Part shown: positions 39,998 through 48,814 of the stretch, piece after piece
Numbering within the stretch: the stretch's first letter is position 1
Layout of the letters: each line of letters opens with the position of its first letter
Assembly (NCBI GenBank): GCA_029263315.1
Contig: JAJCXR010000026.1
Span: 62,001 to 126,000 of the forward strand
Source: Acidobacteriota bacterium
GTDB lineage: Bacteria > Acidobacteriota > Thermoanaerobaculia > Multivoradales > J023
Length of the DNA stretch: 64,000 nt
Reading direction: 5' to 3'
Position numbers and translations under genes: made by a program
Notes under the pieces: generated by a model
What the model was told of the DNA's origin: nothing
What the model saw: only the letters and a program-made list of their open reading frames with translations
The model's database searches: none

Positions 39998-41782
39998 TCA
40001 CCAATACCGGCCCGTCATTTTCGGGTGCTGGCTTTGGCTCAAGTTTTTTTTCTCTTCGAGCAGCTGTGCTAGGCGGGTCTGATCGTTCTGCAGTTGCGCT
40101 TGCTTGATTTGTCGCATCAGCTCGACCTGACGCTGCTTGGTCCAGCGAGAACGCAGCGTATCGAGGGCTTCGGCAAGGTTTCCCTCGCCAGAATCGGCCA
40201 CTTGTACCAGAAGACGAGCCGCCTTGTCAACCGAACCAGCCTCCCAATCTAGAGCAGCGATGACCTCGGCCGTCGCTGGGGCCTGGCGATTCCCCCGTGA
40301 ATATAAAGCGCAAAACGTCGTGAAAATATTCCGACAATCCGGATCAAAAAAGACTTCGGGCTCCGGCAGCTCTGCCAAGGGAGGTACGATCGCGCCTTCC
40401 ACCAGCAGACATTGGATCGCTTTTTCTTCTGTCGAGCGCACCAAATTAGTGGCGGGACGACTTGGAAGGCTGTCCGTTGGTGGCGATGCCGGGCTCCCGA
40501 CCCGTCGCCAGAGCATCTCCAAGGGAATTCCAAGTCGCTCGGATGCCAGTTGCCCATAGGCATGTTTCACGATGCCGTCGCGGATCGGTTGCAGGATTTC
40601 GGCGATGGCGCTGGCCGCCTTGGTTCTTTGCCGCGGATCTTTTTGCACCGCCGCCGGAACCAGGCGCTCGATTTCCTCTTGTACGGCATCGGCAGCCTGG
40701 GCGATCACCTCGCGAACCGCCTCGGGGCCTTCTTCTCGCCGCAGGGAATCGGGGTCATGGCCGGCCGGGAAACGTGCCCTGCGGATTCCGAGCCCCGCCG
40801 CCAAGAGGATCGGCAGCGATCTTTGGACCGCCTTGTCCCCCGCCGCATCGCCGTCGTAGGCGAGCACGACCTCGTCCGTATAGCGACCGAGCAGGCGCGC
40901 CTGCTCGGTCGTCAGCGCGGTGCCCATGCCGGCCACCGCCCATTCGATGTCGCAGGCCGCCGCCGCCATGACATCCAAGTAGCCCTCCACCAACAAAACC
41001 CGCCCCTCGTCTCGCATGGAGCGCTTGGCCAGGTGGAATCCGTAGAGCAACTGACCCTTCTTGAACTGCTCGGTCTCGCTGGTATTGATGTACTTGGCCC
41101 GGTCATCCCCCAAGGTACGACCGCCGAAGCCAGCCAGCCTGCCCGTCGGGGTGTGGATGGGGAACATCAGACGGTGGCGAAAGCGGTCATAGGGGCGCCC
41201 GGCTCGATTGGGGTCTTTTTGGCTGATCGCCACCAAGCCCGCTTCCACCAGGTCTTCGACGGGAAATTTGTGGCGCAGGGCGTCGAGCAGATGATGCCAC
41301 CCTTCCGGCGCATAGCCGATACCAAAACGCTCTTGCAGTTGGGGCGAGATGTCTCTGGAGGCCAAATAGTCGCGCCCCTCACGGTGCTGCAGCAGCTGAT
41401 GGCGAAAGTGCTCGGCCGCCGCCTCCAGGGCCGTCCCGAGCTGTCGCTGACGACGGGCGTCGGCCGATGGCAGGTGGCTCGCCAAGGCGATACCGTAGCG
41501 ACCGGCGAGGGCTTCGATGGCAGCGGGGAAGTCGTCGCCCTGATGCTGCATGAAGAGCTTGATGGCGTCGCCGCCGGCACCGCAGCCGAAGCAATAGTAG
41601 AGCCCTTGATCGGGATCCACATTGAAGGACGGAGTCTTTTCCTTGTGGAACGGGCAGAGGGCTTCGTACTTCCGCCCTTTCCTGACCAAACGGGTCATTT
41701 CACCCGCGATCTCGACGATGTCGACGGCGTCGCGCACCGATTGCACGACTTCGGGGGTGATCTTGCCCTGTAACCCCTCCAC
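39998..41782 (-). CDS. dnaG: DNA primase
   Basis: 594 residues. Zinc-binding domain: LCPFHKEKTPSFNVDPDQGL followed by YYCFGCGAGGDAIKLFM (CHC2 type). RNA polymerase domain with LAGFGGRTLGDDRAKYINT. TOPRIM: VLLVEGYLDVMAA for the catalytic Glu and VLAYDGDAAGDKA for the DxD metal site. The C-terminal helicase-binding domain is shorter and not clearly DnaB-like. It makes RNA primers for replication. It begins 2 bp after the mutS2 stop, implying tight coupling. Confidence 0.97.
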   Translation of the reverse strand: MEGLQGKITPEVVQSVRDAVDIVEIAGEMTRLVRKGRKYEALCPFHKEKTPSFNVDPDQGLYYCFGCGAGGDAIKLFMQHQGDDFPAAIEALAGRYGIALASHLPSADARRQRQLGTALEAAAEHFRHQLLQHREGRDYLASRDISPQLQERFGIGYAPEGWHHLLDALRHKFPVEDLVEAGLVAISQKDPNRAGRPYDRFRHRLMFPIHTPTGRLAGFGGRTLGDDRAKYINTSETEQFKKGQLLYGFHLAKRSMRDEGRVLLVEGYLDVMAAAACDIEWAVAGMGTALTTEQARLLGRYTDEVVLAYDGDAAGDKAVQRSLPILLAAGLGIRRARFPAGHDPDSLRREEGPEAVREVIAQAADAVQEEIERLVPAAVQKDPRQRTKAASAIAEILQPIRDGIVKHAYGQLASERLGIPLEMLWRRVGSPASPPTDSLPSRPATNLVRSTEEKAIQCLLVEGAIVPPLAELPEPEVFFDPDCRNIFTTFCALYSRGNRQAPATAEVIAALDWEAGSVDKAARLLVQVADSGEGNLAEALDTLRSRWTKQRQVELMRQIKQAQLQNDQTRLAQLLEEKKNLSQSQHPKMTGRYW

Positions 41783-41784
41783 GC

Positions 41785-44244
41785 TCAGCCCACCAGCTCC
41801 ACCACCGTCGCACCGTCGCCGCCCTCGTCCGCTTTTCCGGAACGCACCTTGGCCGCCGCACGGTGCCCCCTGAGAAACTCGCGGACGGCCTTGCGCAGGC
41901 GCCCCGTGCCGTGGCCATGGACCACCCGCACCTCGGCGTGGGAGGCGAGCAGAGCTTGGTCCAGGAATCGATCCAGGCTCTCCAGGGCAGGCTCGACCCG
42001 TTGCCCGATGAGCTTGATCTCAGCTGCGGTCGTGGCCACCGGCTCAGGGGCTCGGCGCTTAGCCTCTCGGCGGACCTGCTCCGCAGCCGAGACGTTTCCG
42101 GCGGTCGTCCCAGCGGAGGACGCGCCCACACCCATCAGTTCTTTTTCGCGACAGGTGAAGACCTTTCCCTTGACCCGAACCTGTGCCTTGCCGCGATCGA
42201 GCTTTTCCAGCACCCCTTGCCAGCCCAGACGCCGGTGGCGCACCGTCCCGCCGATGGCCAGGGCTACCTCGTCGCTCGGCGTCTCCGGCTCAAGGACCGG
42301 CGCCTCGGCGAAAAGCTTCTCGGTGGCGGCGACCGCCACCCCCTTCTTGCGCCCTTGCTGCGCCTGCTGCCGCACCGCCTCGACTTCTTCCGCCAAGGAA
42401 CGTTGCACCTTCTGGCGGAAAGCCTCGAGCTCGCGGGAGAGCCGCTGACCCACCGTCTTGCGCTCCCGACGGAGCTCGGCTTCGAGATCCGCCTGGCGTC
42501 GCCGCAGGGACTCGGCGTCGGCCAGCTCTTCGTCCAGCCGCACCTGCGTCTCCGCCAGCTGGCGGCGACTTTGCTCGATCTCGACCAACAAGCGTCGAAG
42601 GTCTCGGTGTTCCGATCCCAAGATCTCCTCGGCCCGTTCCAACCATTGCTGTGGCAGACCCAGTCGTCGGGCCAAGGCGATCGCTTCGCTGCCCCCCGGC
42701 GGACCCGGCAAGAGACGGTAGGTCGGCTTGCCGCTGCGGCTGTCGAAGAGCATCGCGGCGCAATGCGCCCCGTCACTCTCCAACGCCGCGGCGGCCACCT
42801 GACTCAAGTGGGTGGTCACAAACACCAGGCCACGACGCTCGATCAAACTTTCGAGGATGGCCGTCGACAGGGCGGCACCCTCATCGGGATCGGTACCCGA
42901 GCCGAGCTCGTCGAGCAGCACCAAGGACTCTTCGTCGGCCTTTTCCCAGACCTCTTTGAGGCGCAGCAGCCGTCCACTGAAGGTCGAACGATCGGCCAAC
43001 AGGTCCTGATCATCGCCGACGGTGGCGACAATACTCTCGAAGAAGGGAATGAAGGTGCCGGGAGCCGCCGGGATGGGCAGGCCACATTGATGGGCCAAGG
43101 CGAGCAGACCCACGGTTTTCAAAGCGACGGTTTTGCCACCGGCATTGGGGCCGGTGACCACCAGCGCCCGGCAATCGCTCGACAGCTCCAAATCGAGGGG
43201 AATGATGTCCCCGCGGTGTCCGGCGGTGTCCAGCGCCCGCTGACGCAGATCCGCCAGAGCGGGATCGATCAAGGGATGTCGGGCCTGTACCAGACGCAGG
43301 TCGTGCCGGCCTCCAATGGCCGCCAGGATGCCGTTGCTGGCGTCGGCGAAGCGGACCGAGGCTTGCAGGTGATCGAGGGTCGTCACCCATTCGACATGGG
43401 CTTCGATACTGGGCCAGGCTTGCCGCAGACGACGGATCACCTCGGCCATGATGCGGCGTTTCTCGGCCTCTTCCTCTTCGCTCGTCTGTTGCAGCTGATT
43501 ATTTTCTTCGACCACTTCGAGGGGCTCGAAGTAGAAACTGCGACCACTTGCCGATCGCCCGTGGGTGAGCCCCTGCATGCGCCCCTTGGCACCAGCCTGC
43601 ATCATCAAGACGAGGCGACCGGCACGCATCGGAATAGTGTCTTCGAGATCATCCTGATGCGCGTCCATCGTCGTTTTCAGAAGACCATAGACCCGTTGTC
43701 GAGCCTGCCGCAGCTGTCGTTTGATCTCGGCCAAGCGGGGTGTCGCGTCCTCGCGGATCTCCCCGCGACCATCAAACGTCTTCTTGAGCAACCGCCGGAG
43801 CTCGTCGGTGGCGGGAAGCTCTTCGACGATGTCTGTCAAGGCTGGGCATGGGGGATCGGCATGCCGAATGCGCTCAACGGCTTCCGCCGCCATGCCCAAG
43901 AGGGCAGCCAGCTCGACCAGATCCTTACCGGACAGCGTCTGACCACGACCTCCCTCCAGGGCGGCCAACAACGGTACAAAGGGACGCTCCCGCGACAGCA
44001 CGAGTGGTTGCCCGACCAGCAACCGGCGGGCCTCTTCGTATCGCAGCCGGTGGGTTTGCAGATCGTCGATCGAGGCAAAGGGCTGCAGGGCCAACAGACG
44101 ACCGTGCCCCAAATCGGTCGTGGCGAGGCACGCCACCAGCCGCAAAAGGGACGGAAGCTCGAGGGCCGAGCGACTGGCTATGGATACCCTGGATTCGAGC
44201 ACGCTAAGGCCCTCTTGTGATGGTCGGCGGTCTACCACCGTCAA
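41785..44244 (-). CDS. mutS2: MutS2 (ribosome-rescue/anti-recombination ATPase) with Smr domain
   Basis: 819 residues. The MutS-type ATPase has Walker A VVTGPNAGGKTVALKTVGLL at about residue 365, Walker B VLLDELGSGTDPDEGAALST and VFVTTHLSQVA. A long coiled coil (residues about 520-640) is followed by KOW-like and the C-terminal Smr nuclease domain LDRFLDQALLASHAEVRVVH, then GHGTGRLRKAVREFLRGH. MutS2 lacks the mismatch-binding domain; in other bacteria it limits recombination or splits collided ribosomes. Here it sits between rpsU and dnaG, an unusual place in the macromolecular-synthesis operon. The first 15 residues may be non-native: GTG codons inside are alternatives. Confidence 0.95.
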   Translation of the reverse strand: MTVVDRRPSQEGLSVLESRVSIASRSALELPSLLRLVACLATTDLGHGRLLALQPFASIDDLQTHRLRYEEARRLLVGQPLVLSRERPFVPLLAALEGGRGQTLSGKDLVELAALLGMAAEAVERIRHADPPCPALTDIVEELPATDELRRLLKKTFDGRGEIREDATPRLAEIKRQLRQARQRVYGLLKTTMDAHQDDLEDTIPMRAGRLVLMMQAGAKGRMQGLTHGRSASGRSFYFEPLEVVEENNQLQQTSEEEEAEKRRIMAEVIRRLRQAWPSIEAHVEWVTTLDHLQASVRFADASNGILAAIGGRHDLRLVQARHPLIDPALADLRQRALDTAGHRGDIIPLDLELSSDCRALVVTGPNAGGKTVALKTVGLLALAHQCGLPIPAAPGTFIPFFESIVATVGDDQDLLADRSTFSGRLLRLKEVWEKADEESLVLLDELGSGTDPDEGAALSTAILESLIERRGLVFVTTHLSQVAAAALESDGAHCAAMLFDSRSGKPTYRLLPGPPGGSEAIALARRLGLPQQWLERAEEILGSEHRDLRRLLVEIEQSRRQLAETQVRLDEELADAESLRRRQADLEAELRRERKTVGQRLSRELEAFRQKVQRSLAEEVEAVRQQAQQGRKKGVAVAATEKLFAEAPVLEPETPSDEVALAIGGTVRHRRLGWQGVLEKLDRGKAQVRVKGKVFTCREKELMGVGASSAGTTAGNVSAAEQVRREAKRRAPEPVATTAAEIKLIGQRVEPALESLDRFLDQALLASHAEVRVVHGHGTGRLRKAVREFLRGHRAAAKVRSGKADEGGDGATVVELVG

Positions 44245-44360
44245 CGACGAATGCTGCGCGAACCCCTGTGCAGCAATGGCTCAAGGGGGCGGAGGCCCCA
44301 ATGGGTTCGGCCGGGGCTCCGAAACTCGCCGGAAATCGATAGTGCTGGCGAGACCGGCTG

Positions 44361-44404
44361 AAAATGAAAAAGCGGGAGATGGAGAAGTCTCCATTCCCGC
44401 TGTC
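44361..44404 (-). terminator. Terminator/attenuator after rpsU
   Basis: On the minus strand AGCGGGAATGGAGA, loop, TCTCCATCTCCCGCT with two internal bulges, followed by TTTTTCATTTTC. It lies 25 bp beyond the rpsU stop and before mutS2, where E. coli also has an rpsU-dnaG terminator, so it should lower expression of the downstream genes relative to rpsU. Confidence 0.85.
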
Positions 44405-44428
44405 AGCTGCCACCTAGGGGCCGCTGGA

Positions 44429-44638
44429 TCAGAGCAGCCCTTGACGGCGCTCCTCTGTGAGCTTGCGCAGCATCTTCTTGCGTCCCTGAAGGATCTTCCG
44501 CTTCCGTTTGACACTGGGCTTTTCGAAGTGCTGACGTTTCTTGAGCTCCGTCAACACGCCCGCCTTCTCACACTTCCTCTTGAAGCGACGGAGAGCGTTC
44601 TCGAAGCTCTCCTCATCGCGAACATGTACGATCGGCAT
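44429..44638 (-). CDS. rpsU: Small ribosomal subunit protein bS21
   Basis: 69 residues starting at the ATG at 44638 (AGAGG 9 nt upstream). [20 protein letters not shown], then [20 protein letters not shown] and [18 protein letters not shown] are the family core. The final TEERRQGLL replaces the usual KAAAARR tail. It is a small basic protein of the 30S platform near the anti-Shine-Dalgarno. It leads the operon with mutS2, dnaG and rpoD. The 245 bp upstream carry the promoter below. Confidence 0.97.
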   Translation of the reverse strand: MPIVHVRDEESFENALRRFKRKCEKAGVLTELKKRQHFEKPSVKRKRKILQGRKKMLRKLTEERRQGLL

Positions 44639-44792
44639 CTGGACCATCCTCTTTTCTGGCTCGTTTTCGACTTCTTGAACTCTTTGGGGATGTGCCGTTT
44701 AGGGGCTGGGCCCACTGGCCGACCGTTTCGACAAGCCGCTGAGGCGACTCAGATTCGTCAAAAATAGCGGGGCTGGCACACCGCAGCTGGCG

Positions 44793-44822
44793 ATTATCTT
44801 CCACGCAACGGCCAGACGTCAA
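44793..44822 (-). promoter_or_regulatory. Sigma-70 promoter of the rpsU operon
   Basis: On the minus strand TTGACG (44822-44817), an 18-bp spacer, and GATAAT (44798-44793): five of six matches each to the -35 and -10 boxes. Transcription would begin near 44786, giving a leader of about 150 nt before rpsU. Confidence 0.75.
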
Positions 44823-44883
44823 GGGAAAACCTGCGGCCCCGGGCCACCCAGCTTCAGTAGGCAGCCCATCTGGGCCCTTAGGA

Positions 44884-45708
44884 TCACTCCTGCGTCGGCG
44901 CTTTGACGGCATCAAAATCCGTCTTGTAGACCACCAACTCGTCATCCTTGTTCTGAAAGAAGACGCCAGCAGCGGTGTTGGGCTCTTCCTTCTGATAGAA
45001 CCACCCGGTGATTCCGTTTTCAAACTCTCTTTGATTGTGCCGCTTCGGCATCCCGAGAAGCTCTAGCGCCTCCGCTTGGCTCATCCCTTTCTTGACTTGC
45101 GCAAACCGCTCTTGCGTCATGTAACGCAACTCCTCAGCCTCAGCCTTGGCGGCCAACAGAGCCTCGTTTGTCGGATCGTAGACGAGAGAGCCAGAGAGTA
45201 TGTCGATGGCCCGTTGGTACTCGCCGCCCTTGTCGATGAATTCCATGGCCACCAAGATGTCTTCCTCGGATTTCATGTTGAAGGCTTTCCGCTGCTGCTC
45301 GGAGAGCTCCTGGCCCTGTGTAATGCCCTGACTGTTGATGTAGGAGACCAATTGGGTGGTGAAGCTCGTCGTCATTTCGTCGACTTCGTTCCTCAGCTCC
45401 TCGGCACTCGCCTTCAACTCTTCGGCGGTCGGCACGGCTTCAGCATCGCCCTCGGTTTCGCCTTCAGCGTCAGCTTCGTCCACAGGGGCCGCTGCTTCTT
45501 CCGATTCGCGGGCTTCGATACGCTCCCAGAGCTCAGCAAGCTCCTGCCGTTTGGCATCGAGCTCTTGTTTCGCCCCTTCCAACGCCGTCCAGGCCTCAGC
45601 GTCGGCGGCTGCTTTCTCCGCCTCGGGATCGCTTTGACTGCAGGCCGCCGAGAACAGCGCGAAGAGAAGTAGGGTAATGAGGGCGAAAAGGTTCCTTCCG
45701 CTGCGCAT
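44884..45708 (-). CDS. Lipoprotein with C-terminal BamE/SmpA-like domain
   Basis: 274 residues from the ATG at 45708, with GGAGG 6 nt upstream. Signal and lipobox: LFALITLLLFALFSAACSQ, so Cys at about residue 23 would be lipidated. Residues 30-75 are an acidic/charged helix, residues 75-110 a low-complexity acidic linker (EEAAAPVDEADAEGETEGDA), and residues 115-190 helical. The C-terminal 70 residues have the BamE pattern FAQVKKGMSQAEALELLGMP followed by ITGWFYQKEE. It may belong to an outer-membrane assembly or inspection complex, but the linker and helices are not of the usual BamE size. It is divergent from the GAF protein gene. Confidence 0.72.
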   Translation of the reverse strand: MRSGRNLFALITLLLFALFSAACSQSDPEAEKAAADAEAWTALEGAKQELDAKRQELAELWERIEARESEEAAAPVDEADAEGETEGDAEAVPTAEELKASAEELRNEVDEMTTSFTTQLVSYINSQGITQGQELSEQQRKAFNMKSEEDILVAMEFIDKGGEYQRAIDILSGSLVYDPTNEALLAAKAEAEELRYMTQERFAQVKKGMSQAEALELLGMPKRHNQREFENGITGWFYQKEEPNTAAGVFFQNKDDELVVYKTDFDAVKAPTQE

Positions 45709-45925
45709 TCGTAACCTCCATGAGAGTGACTCCGCGCCGTGACGACACGAGATCATTTGCAGATGTTGCTTAATTTGGCAACCTACCATATCGCCTAACC
45801 GTGAACAACTACACCCGGCCGCTGTCGGCGCCGTCTCCCCGGCGCCTCGTCTCCAACCGACCACAAGGCCGCTAAATCCTGATCTTTCAACGAATTCGCA
45901 GCGCCCAACCGGTTGCCTCCTCGCC

Positions 45926-45955
45926 TTGACACGGAGGTCCCCGATGCAAAATAAT
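45926..45955 (+). promoter_or_regulatory. Sigma-70 promoter of the GAF protein gene
   Basis: TTGACA (45926-45931), 18-bp spacer, AATAAT (45950-45955): six of six and five of six consensus matches. It implies a long 5' UTR of about 190 nt, which contains the twin palindromes at 46057-46082. The remainder of the 445-bp divergent region shows no other supported feature. Confidence 0.75.
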
Positions 45956-46056
45956 CTCTACCCTTAAGCACGTGAACCGCGGTTCCGGGAATCTCTAGCG
46001 TTCGGGCTCATTCCCAGCCTTGATCGACGGGGCCGCGACCTCGAGAAAGTCATTTC

Positions 46057-46082
46057 ACGATCACATCGTACGATCACATCGT
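46057..46082 (+). repeat. Two tandem self-complementary 13-mers in a 5' UTR
   Basis: ACGATCACATCGT occurs twice, head to tail without a gap (46057-46069 and 46070-46082). Each is an inverted repeat (ACGAT-CAC-ATCGT), so the pair can form two 5-bp hairpins or act as a double operator. It lies 72 bp before the GAF protein start codon and downstream of its promoter. Confidence 0.7.
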
Positions 46083-46153
46083 TTTCGACCTGAACGAGAC
46101 GAGACGCATCGAGGGAATCTGCACTCGAGGGCGTCTCTTGGAGGAGAGCTGAG

Positions 46154-48406
46154 ATGTCGGAGTCGACAGGAAAGTCAAAGCAACCGGGGGACCTTCCCGC
46201 CGAGACCCTGTCCAACCGTCTGGAGGAGCTGAATCGTCAGATCGCCGCCTCCATGGAGACGGCCGTTCGGGAGCTCCATCAGGATATTTCGCGGCTTGCC
46301 AGCGAAGCAGGATCGAGCGGACAAAAGACGGTGGCGAGCTCGCTTCTCGAAGCCTTTGCGCGCATCGACGGCGAAGAGAGCCAGAGCGGCATCTTGACCA
46401 CCCTCCTGGTCGAGGGCAGGCGGTTCGCCTCGCGGACCGCGTTTTTCCTCCTGAGGTCGGATCAGGTCGTCGCCTGGGCAAGCCGTGGTTTCGGCGACAG
46501 TGACGACACCATCGCCGGCCGTTCGATCGAAGGTGGCCATCCATGGAACCTTCTGGCGGAGAATGGTGCCAGCCTGCCCCTCGACAACGCAGCCTGCGAA
46601 GCGATCTGCAAAGATCTCGATGTCGACCCCGGCAACGATGCCATTCTCATTCCTTTTGTCATTCGCGGACAGCTGGGAGGCGCTCTTTATGCAGATCGAC
46701 TCCAAAGTGACGATGCGCTGCTGACCGAAGGCCTCCAACTGTTGACCCACAGCGCCTCGCAGGCCGTCGACTTGGTGGCTGTCAGCCACCGCGGAACCTC
46801 ACCTGCGCTGCGCCTCGGCGAAGACCGAGCAACGCCAACCAAGCTTCCCGTCTGGCAGCCCGGCCAGGCTTCGCAAGAGCAGGCCGCCGACTCCTCACCA
46901 CCGCAGGCTAGCGACGACGCTCCGGAAGAGGCTGGATCTCCGGAAGACGCTGAATCTCCGAGAGACGCTGTCGAGCCCGCCACCGATCCCGTTGCCGAAG
47001 ACGCCGAGTCCGCCACAGCGAGCGGGGGCCAAGAGGGCGCCGCCGACGACGCACTTGTCGACGACACCTCGGCGCAGGAGCCGGAGACCGACCCCGTCAT
47101 GGCCGGCCCGGTGGTCGAAATGGCCGAACCGTCGTTTGACGAGCCGTCGTTTGACGAGCCGTCGCTTGACGAGCCGTCGTTTGACGAGCCCGAGGTCAGT
47201 GACGAGCCGTCGTTTGACGAGCCGACGGTCAGTGACGAGCCGACGATCATCGACGAGCCGGCGGGCGAGGTCGACACCCCCTTCGCTTTCGCCGAGCAAC
47301 CGGCCGCTGAGCTAGGTTCGGCCGAACCGGACGTCTCAGCCGAGCTCAGCGAGCCCACCCTCGAGCCGGAGCCGACCTTCGCCGAGCCGACGTTGATCGA
47401 AGAACCGGCTCAGCCGACCTTCGCTGAGCCCACCCTCTTCGCCGACGAGGATTCGTCATTCGATCCAACGCAGAGGCCGGAGGCGAGCCCCGCCGATCTC
47501 GACACCGCCGGCGACGGGTTCGACGGCGACGATCCCACAGCCGTCGACCTGACCCACGAGGCCATCCCGGAACCAGAGCTTGAAGATACCAACACCGACA
47601 TCTGGTCCCTCGAAGAAGAAGATGAGGATGACGACGACGACGAACCCACCCTCGTCGGCCTGTCGGTGATCCCTCCCTCTCCGGCGGCAGAACCCGAGAC
47701 CAGCGCCCAACCAGACATCGCCGAAAGCGCGCCGCCCCTAGCGGCCGATAGCGTTGGCCAAGAGACGGTGCGTCTGGATATCGCCGCCCTAGGCCGGGCG
47801 GCATCGTTCGCGGCAGAGCCGGCAGCTCCTGAACCGGCAGCTCCCGAACCGGTGGCTCCTGAACCGGTTGCCCCAGAACCGGCAGCCCCTGAGCCGCCGG
47901 CACCGCAGGCTCAAACCAGCTTCGCTCAGCCGCAAACGGCCTACGTACCGCCGCCGGTGGTGGCCACGCCAGCTCCTACCGAGGCCCCACCCCCCCCGAG
48001 CTTCGACGATGCCTCGCCCTCCGGTGGCTTCGTCCCGCCGCCAGAGCCCAAGCAGGAAGCCCCAGCGGCAGGTGGCGACTCCAACGAAGTGCGGCCACCG
48101 GATGGCCACCAGGGACCGGGTTTGGCCTTTGCGAGCGCTCCGGGTTCCGACGGCGCCCTGCACGAGGAAGCGCGGCGTTTGGCACGCCTTCTGGTCAGTG
48201 AGATCAAGCTCTACAACGAAGAGATCATCGAAGAGGGTAAACGACAAGGCGATATCTATGGCCGCCTCCGGGATGACATCGACCGGTCTCGCCAGATGTA
48301 CCAAGAGCGCATCGACCCGAAGCTTCAAGGTAAGGACGACTATTTCTACCAGGAGCTGGTGCAGCGCTTGGCAGGCGGTGATGCCAGCCTTCTCGGCATG
48401 ACTTGA
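46154..48406 (+). CDS. GAF-domain-like protein with long acidic repeat region and conserved helical C-terminus
   Basis: 750 residues, GGAGAG upstream. Residues about 55-215 resemble a GAF sensor domain (LTTLLVEGRRFASRTAFFLL, then IAGRSIEGGHPWNLLAENGA and GNDAILIPFVIRGQLGGALY). Residues about 225-650 are disordered and strongly acidic/Pro-rich, with the repeat FDEPSFDEPSLDEPSFDEP (DNA period 15 bp, 47126-47261) and a run of seven A-A-P-E-P units at about 47830-47900. The last 90 residues are a compact charged helical segment (HEEARRLARLLVSEIKLYNE, then GRLRDDIDRSRQMYQERIDP). It may link a sensed signal to a partner through the C-terminus, but its partner is unknown. Confidence 0.7.
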   Translation: MSESTGKSKQPGDLPAETLSNRLEELNRQIAASMETAVRELHQDISRLASEAGSSGQKTVASSLLEAFARIDGEESQSGILTTLLVEGRRFASRTAFFLLRSDQVVAWASRGFGDSDDTIAGRSIEGGHPWNLLAENGASLPLDNAACEAICKDLDVDPGNDAILIPFVIRGQLGGALYADRLQSDDALLTEGLQLLTHSASQAVDLVAVSHRGTSPALRLGEDRATPTKLPVWQPGQASQEQAADSSPPQASDDAPEEAGSPEDAESPRDAVEPATDPVAEDAESATASGGQEGAADDALVDDTSAQEPETDPVMAGPVVEMAEPSFDEPSFDEPSLDEPSFDEPEVSDEPSFDEPTVSDEPTIIDEPAGEVDTPFAFAEQPAAELGSAEPDVSAELSEPTLEPEPTFAEPTLIEEPAQPTFAEPTLFADEDSSFDPTQRPEASPADLDTAGDGFDGDDPTAVDLTHEAIPEPELEDTNTDIWSLEEEDEDDDDDEPTLVGLSVIPPSPAAEPETSAQPDIAESAPPLAADSVGQETVRLDIAALGRAASFAAEPAAPEPAAPEPVAPEPVAPEPAAPEPPAPQAQTSFAQPQTAYVPPPVVATPAPTEAPPPPSFDDASPSGGFVPPPEPKQEAPAAGGDSNEVRPPDGHQGPGLAFASAPGSDGALHEEARRLARLLVSEIKLYNEEIIEEGKRQGDIYGRLRDDIDRSRQMYQERIDPKLQGKDDYFYQELVQRLAGGDASLLGMT
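47126..47261 (+). repeat. 15-bp coding tandem repeats (DEPSF)
   Basis: The unit GAGCCGTCGTTTGAC and close variants repeat about eight times inside the GAF-protein gene, encoding DEPSF/DEPTV blocks. Codon choice is nearly identical between copies, which points to recent replication-slippage expansion. Confidence 0.85.
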
Positions 48407-48528
48407 TGTCGCCCCAACCTCGAGCCTCAACTGTCCATGCTCTGTCCCCTGACCAGATGGTATACTTCCGCTTTGACCCAAGGGTCTCGCGGGATCCCTG
48501 CCAGGACCCACGAGGCGGCTCACGGGCC

Positions 48529-48572
48529 AAAAGCTGAAAACCTCGAGCTCTTGATTGAAGTCTTCAGCTTTT
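48529..48572 (+). terminator. Hairpin after the GAF-protein gene
   Basis: AAAAGCTGAA (48529-48538) and TTCAGCTTTT (48563-48572) are exact inverse complements around a 24-nt loop, followed by ATCCCC. It lies 24 bp upstream of the tRNA gene and may terminate the upstream transcript. Confidence 0.5.
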
Positions 48573-48595
48573 ATCCCCTGGAGTCGGCTAGTTAG

Positions 48596-48668
48596 GGGTC
48601 CATAGCTCAGTGGTTAGAGCGACCGGCTCATAACCGGTTGGTCCCTGGTTCAAGTCCAGGTGGACCCA
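48596..48668 (+). tRNA. tRNA with CAU anticodon (probably elongator Met)
   Basis: A complete 73-nt cloverleaf: acceptor GGGTCCA/TGGACCC, D arm with TAGCTCAGTGGTTAGAGCG, anticodon arm ACCGG-CTCATAA-CCGGT with CAT at 48629-48631, and T arm CCTGG-TTCAAGT-CCAGG. The discriminator is A and no CCA is encoded. The acceptor and arms look like elongator tRNA-Met; tRNA-Ile2, where C34 is modified to lysidine, cannot be excluded by eye. Confidence 0.95.
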
Positions 48669-48814
48669 CTCATGTTGTCGTATCGATACGGCCGAAACCA
48701 AGAGATTTAAACGGTGTCACAACTCGCCCTCGCCTCCTGGGACGATTTAGCCTCACGGGGTGATATCCGCGACTTCAATTTTCCTCTCTGTAGCTACATC
48801 GGAGCCCCCTGAAT

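Noticed and set aside
41863..44220. 785-codon plus-strand open frame opposite mutS2
   Set aside because: It is antisense to MutS2, whose ATPase and Smr motifs are intact; the long frame is a GC-content effect.
48679..48690. 12-bp palindrome CGTATCGATACG after the tRNA gene
   Set aside because: Single occurrence with no further pattern; kept only as a note in the neighbouring gene entry.
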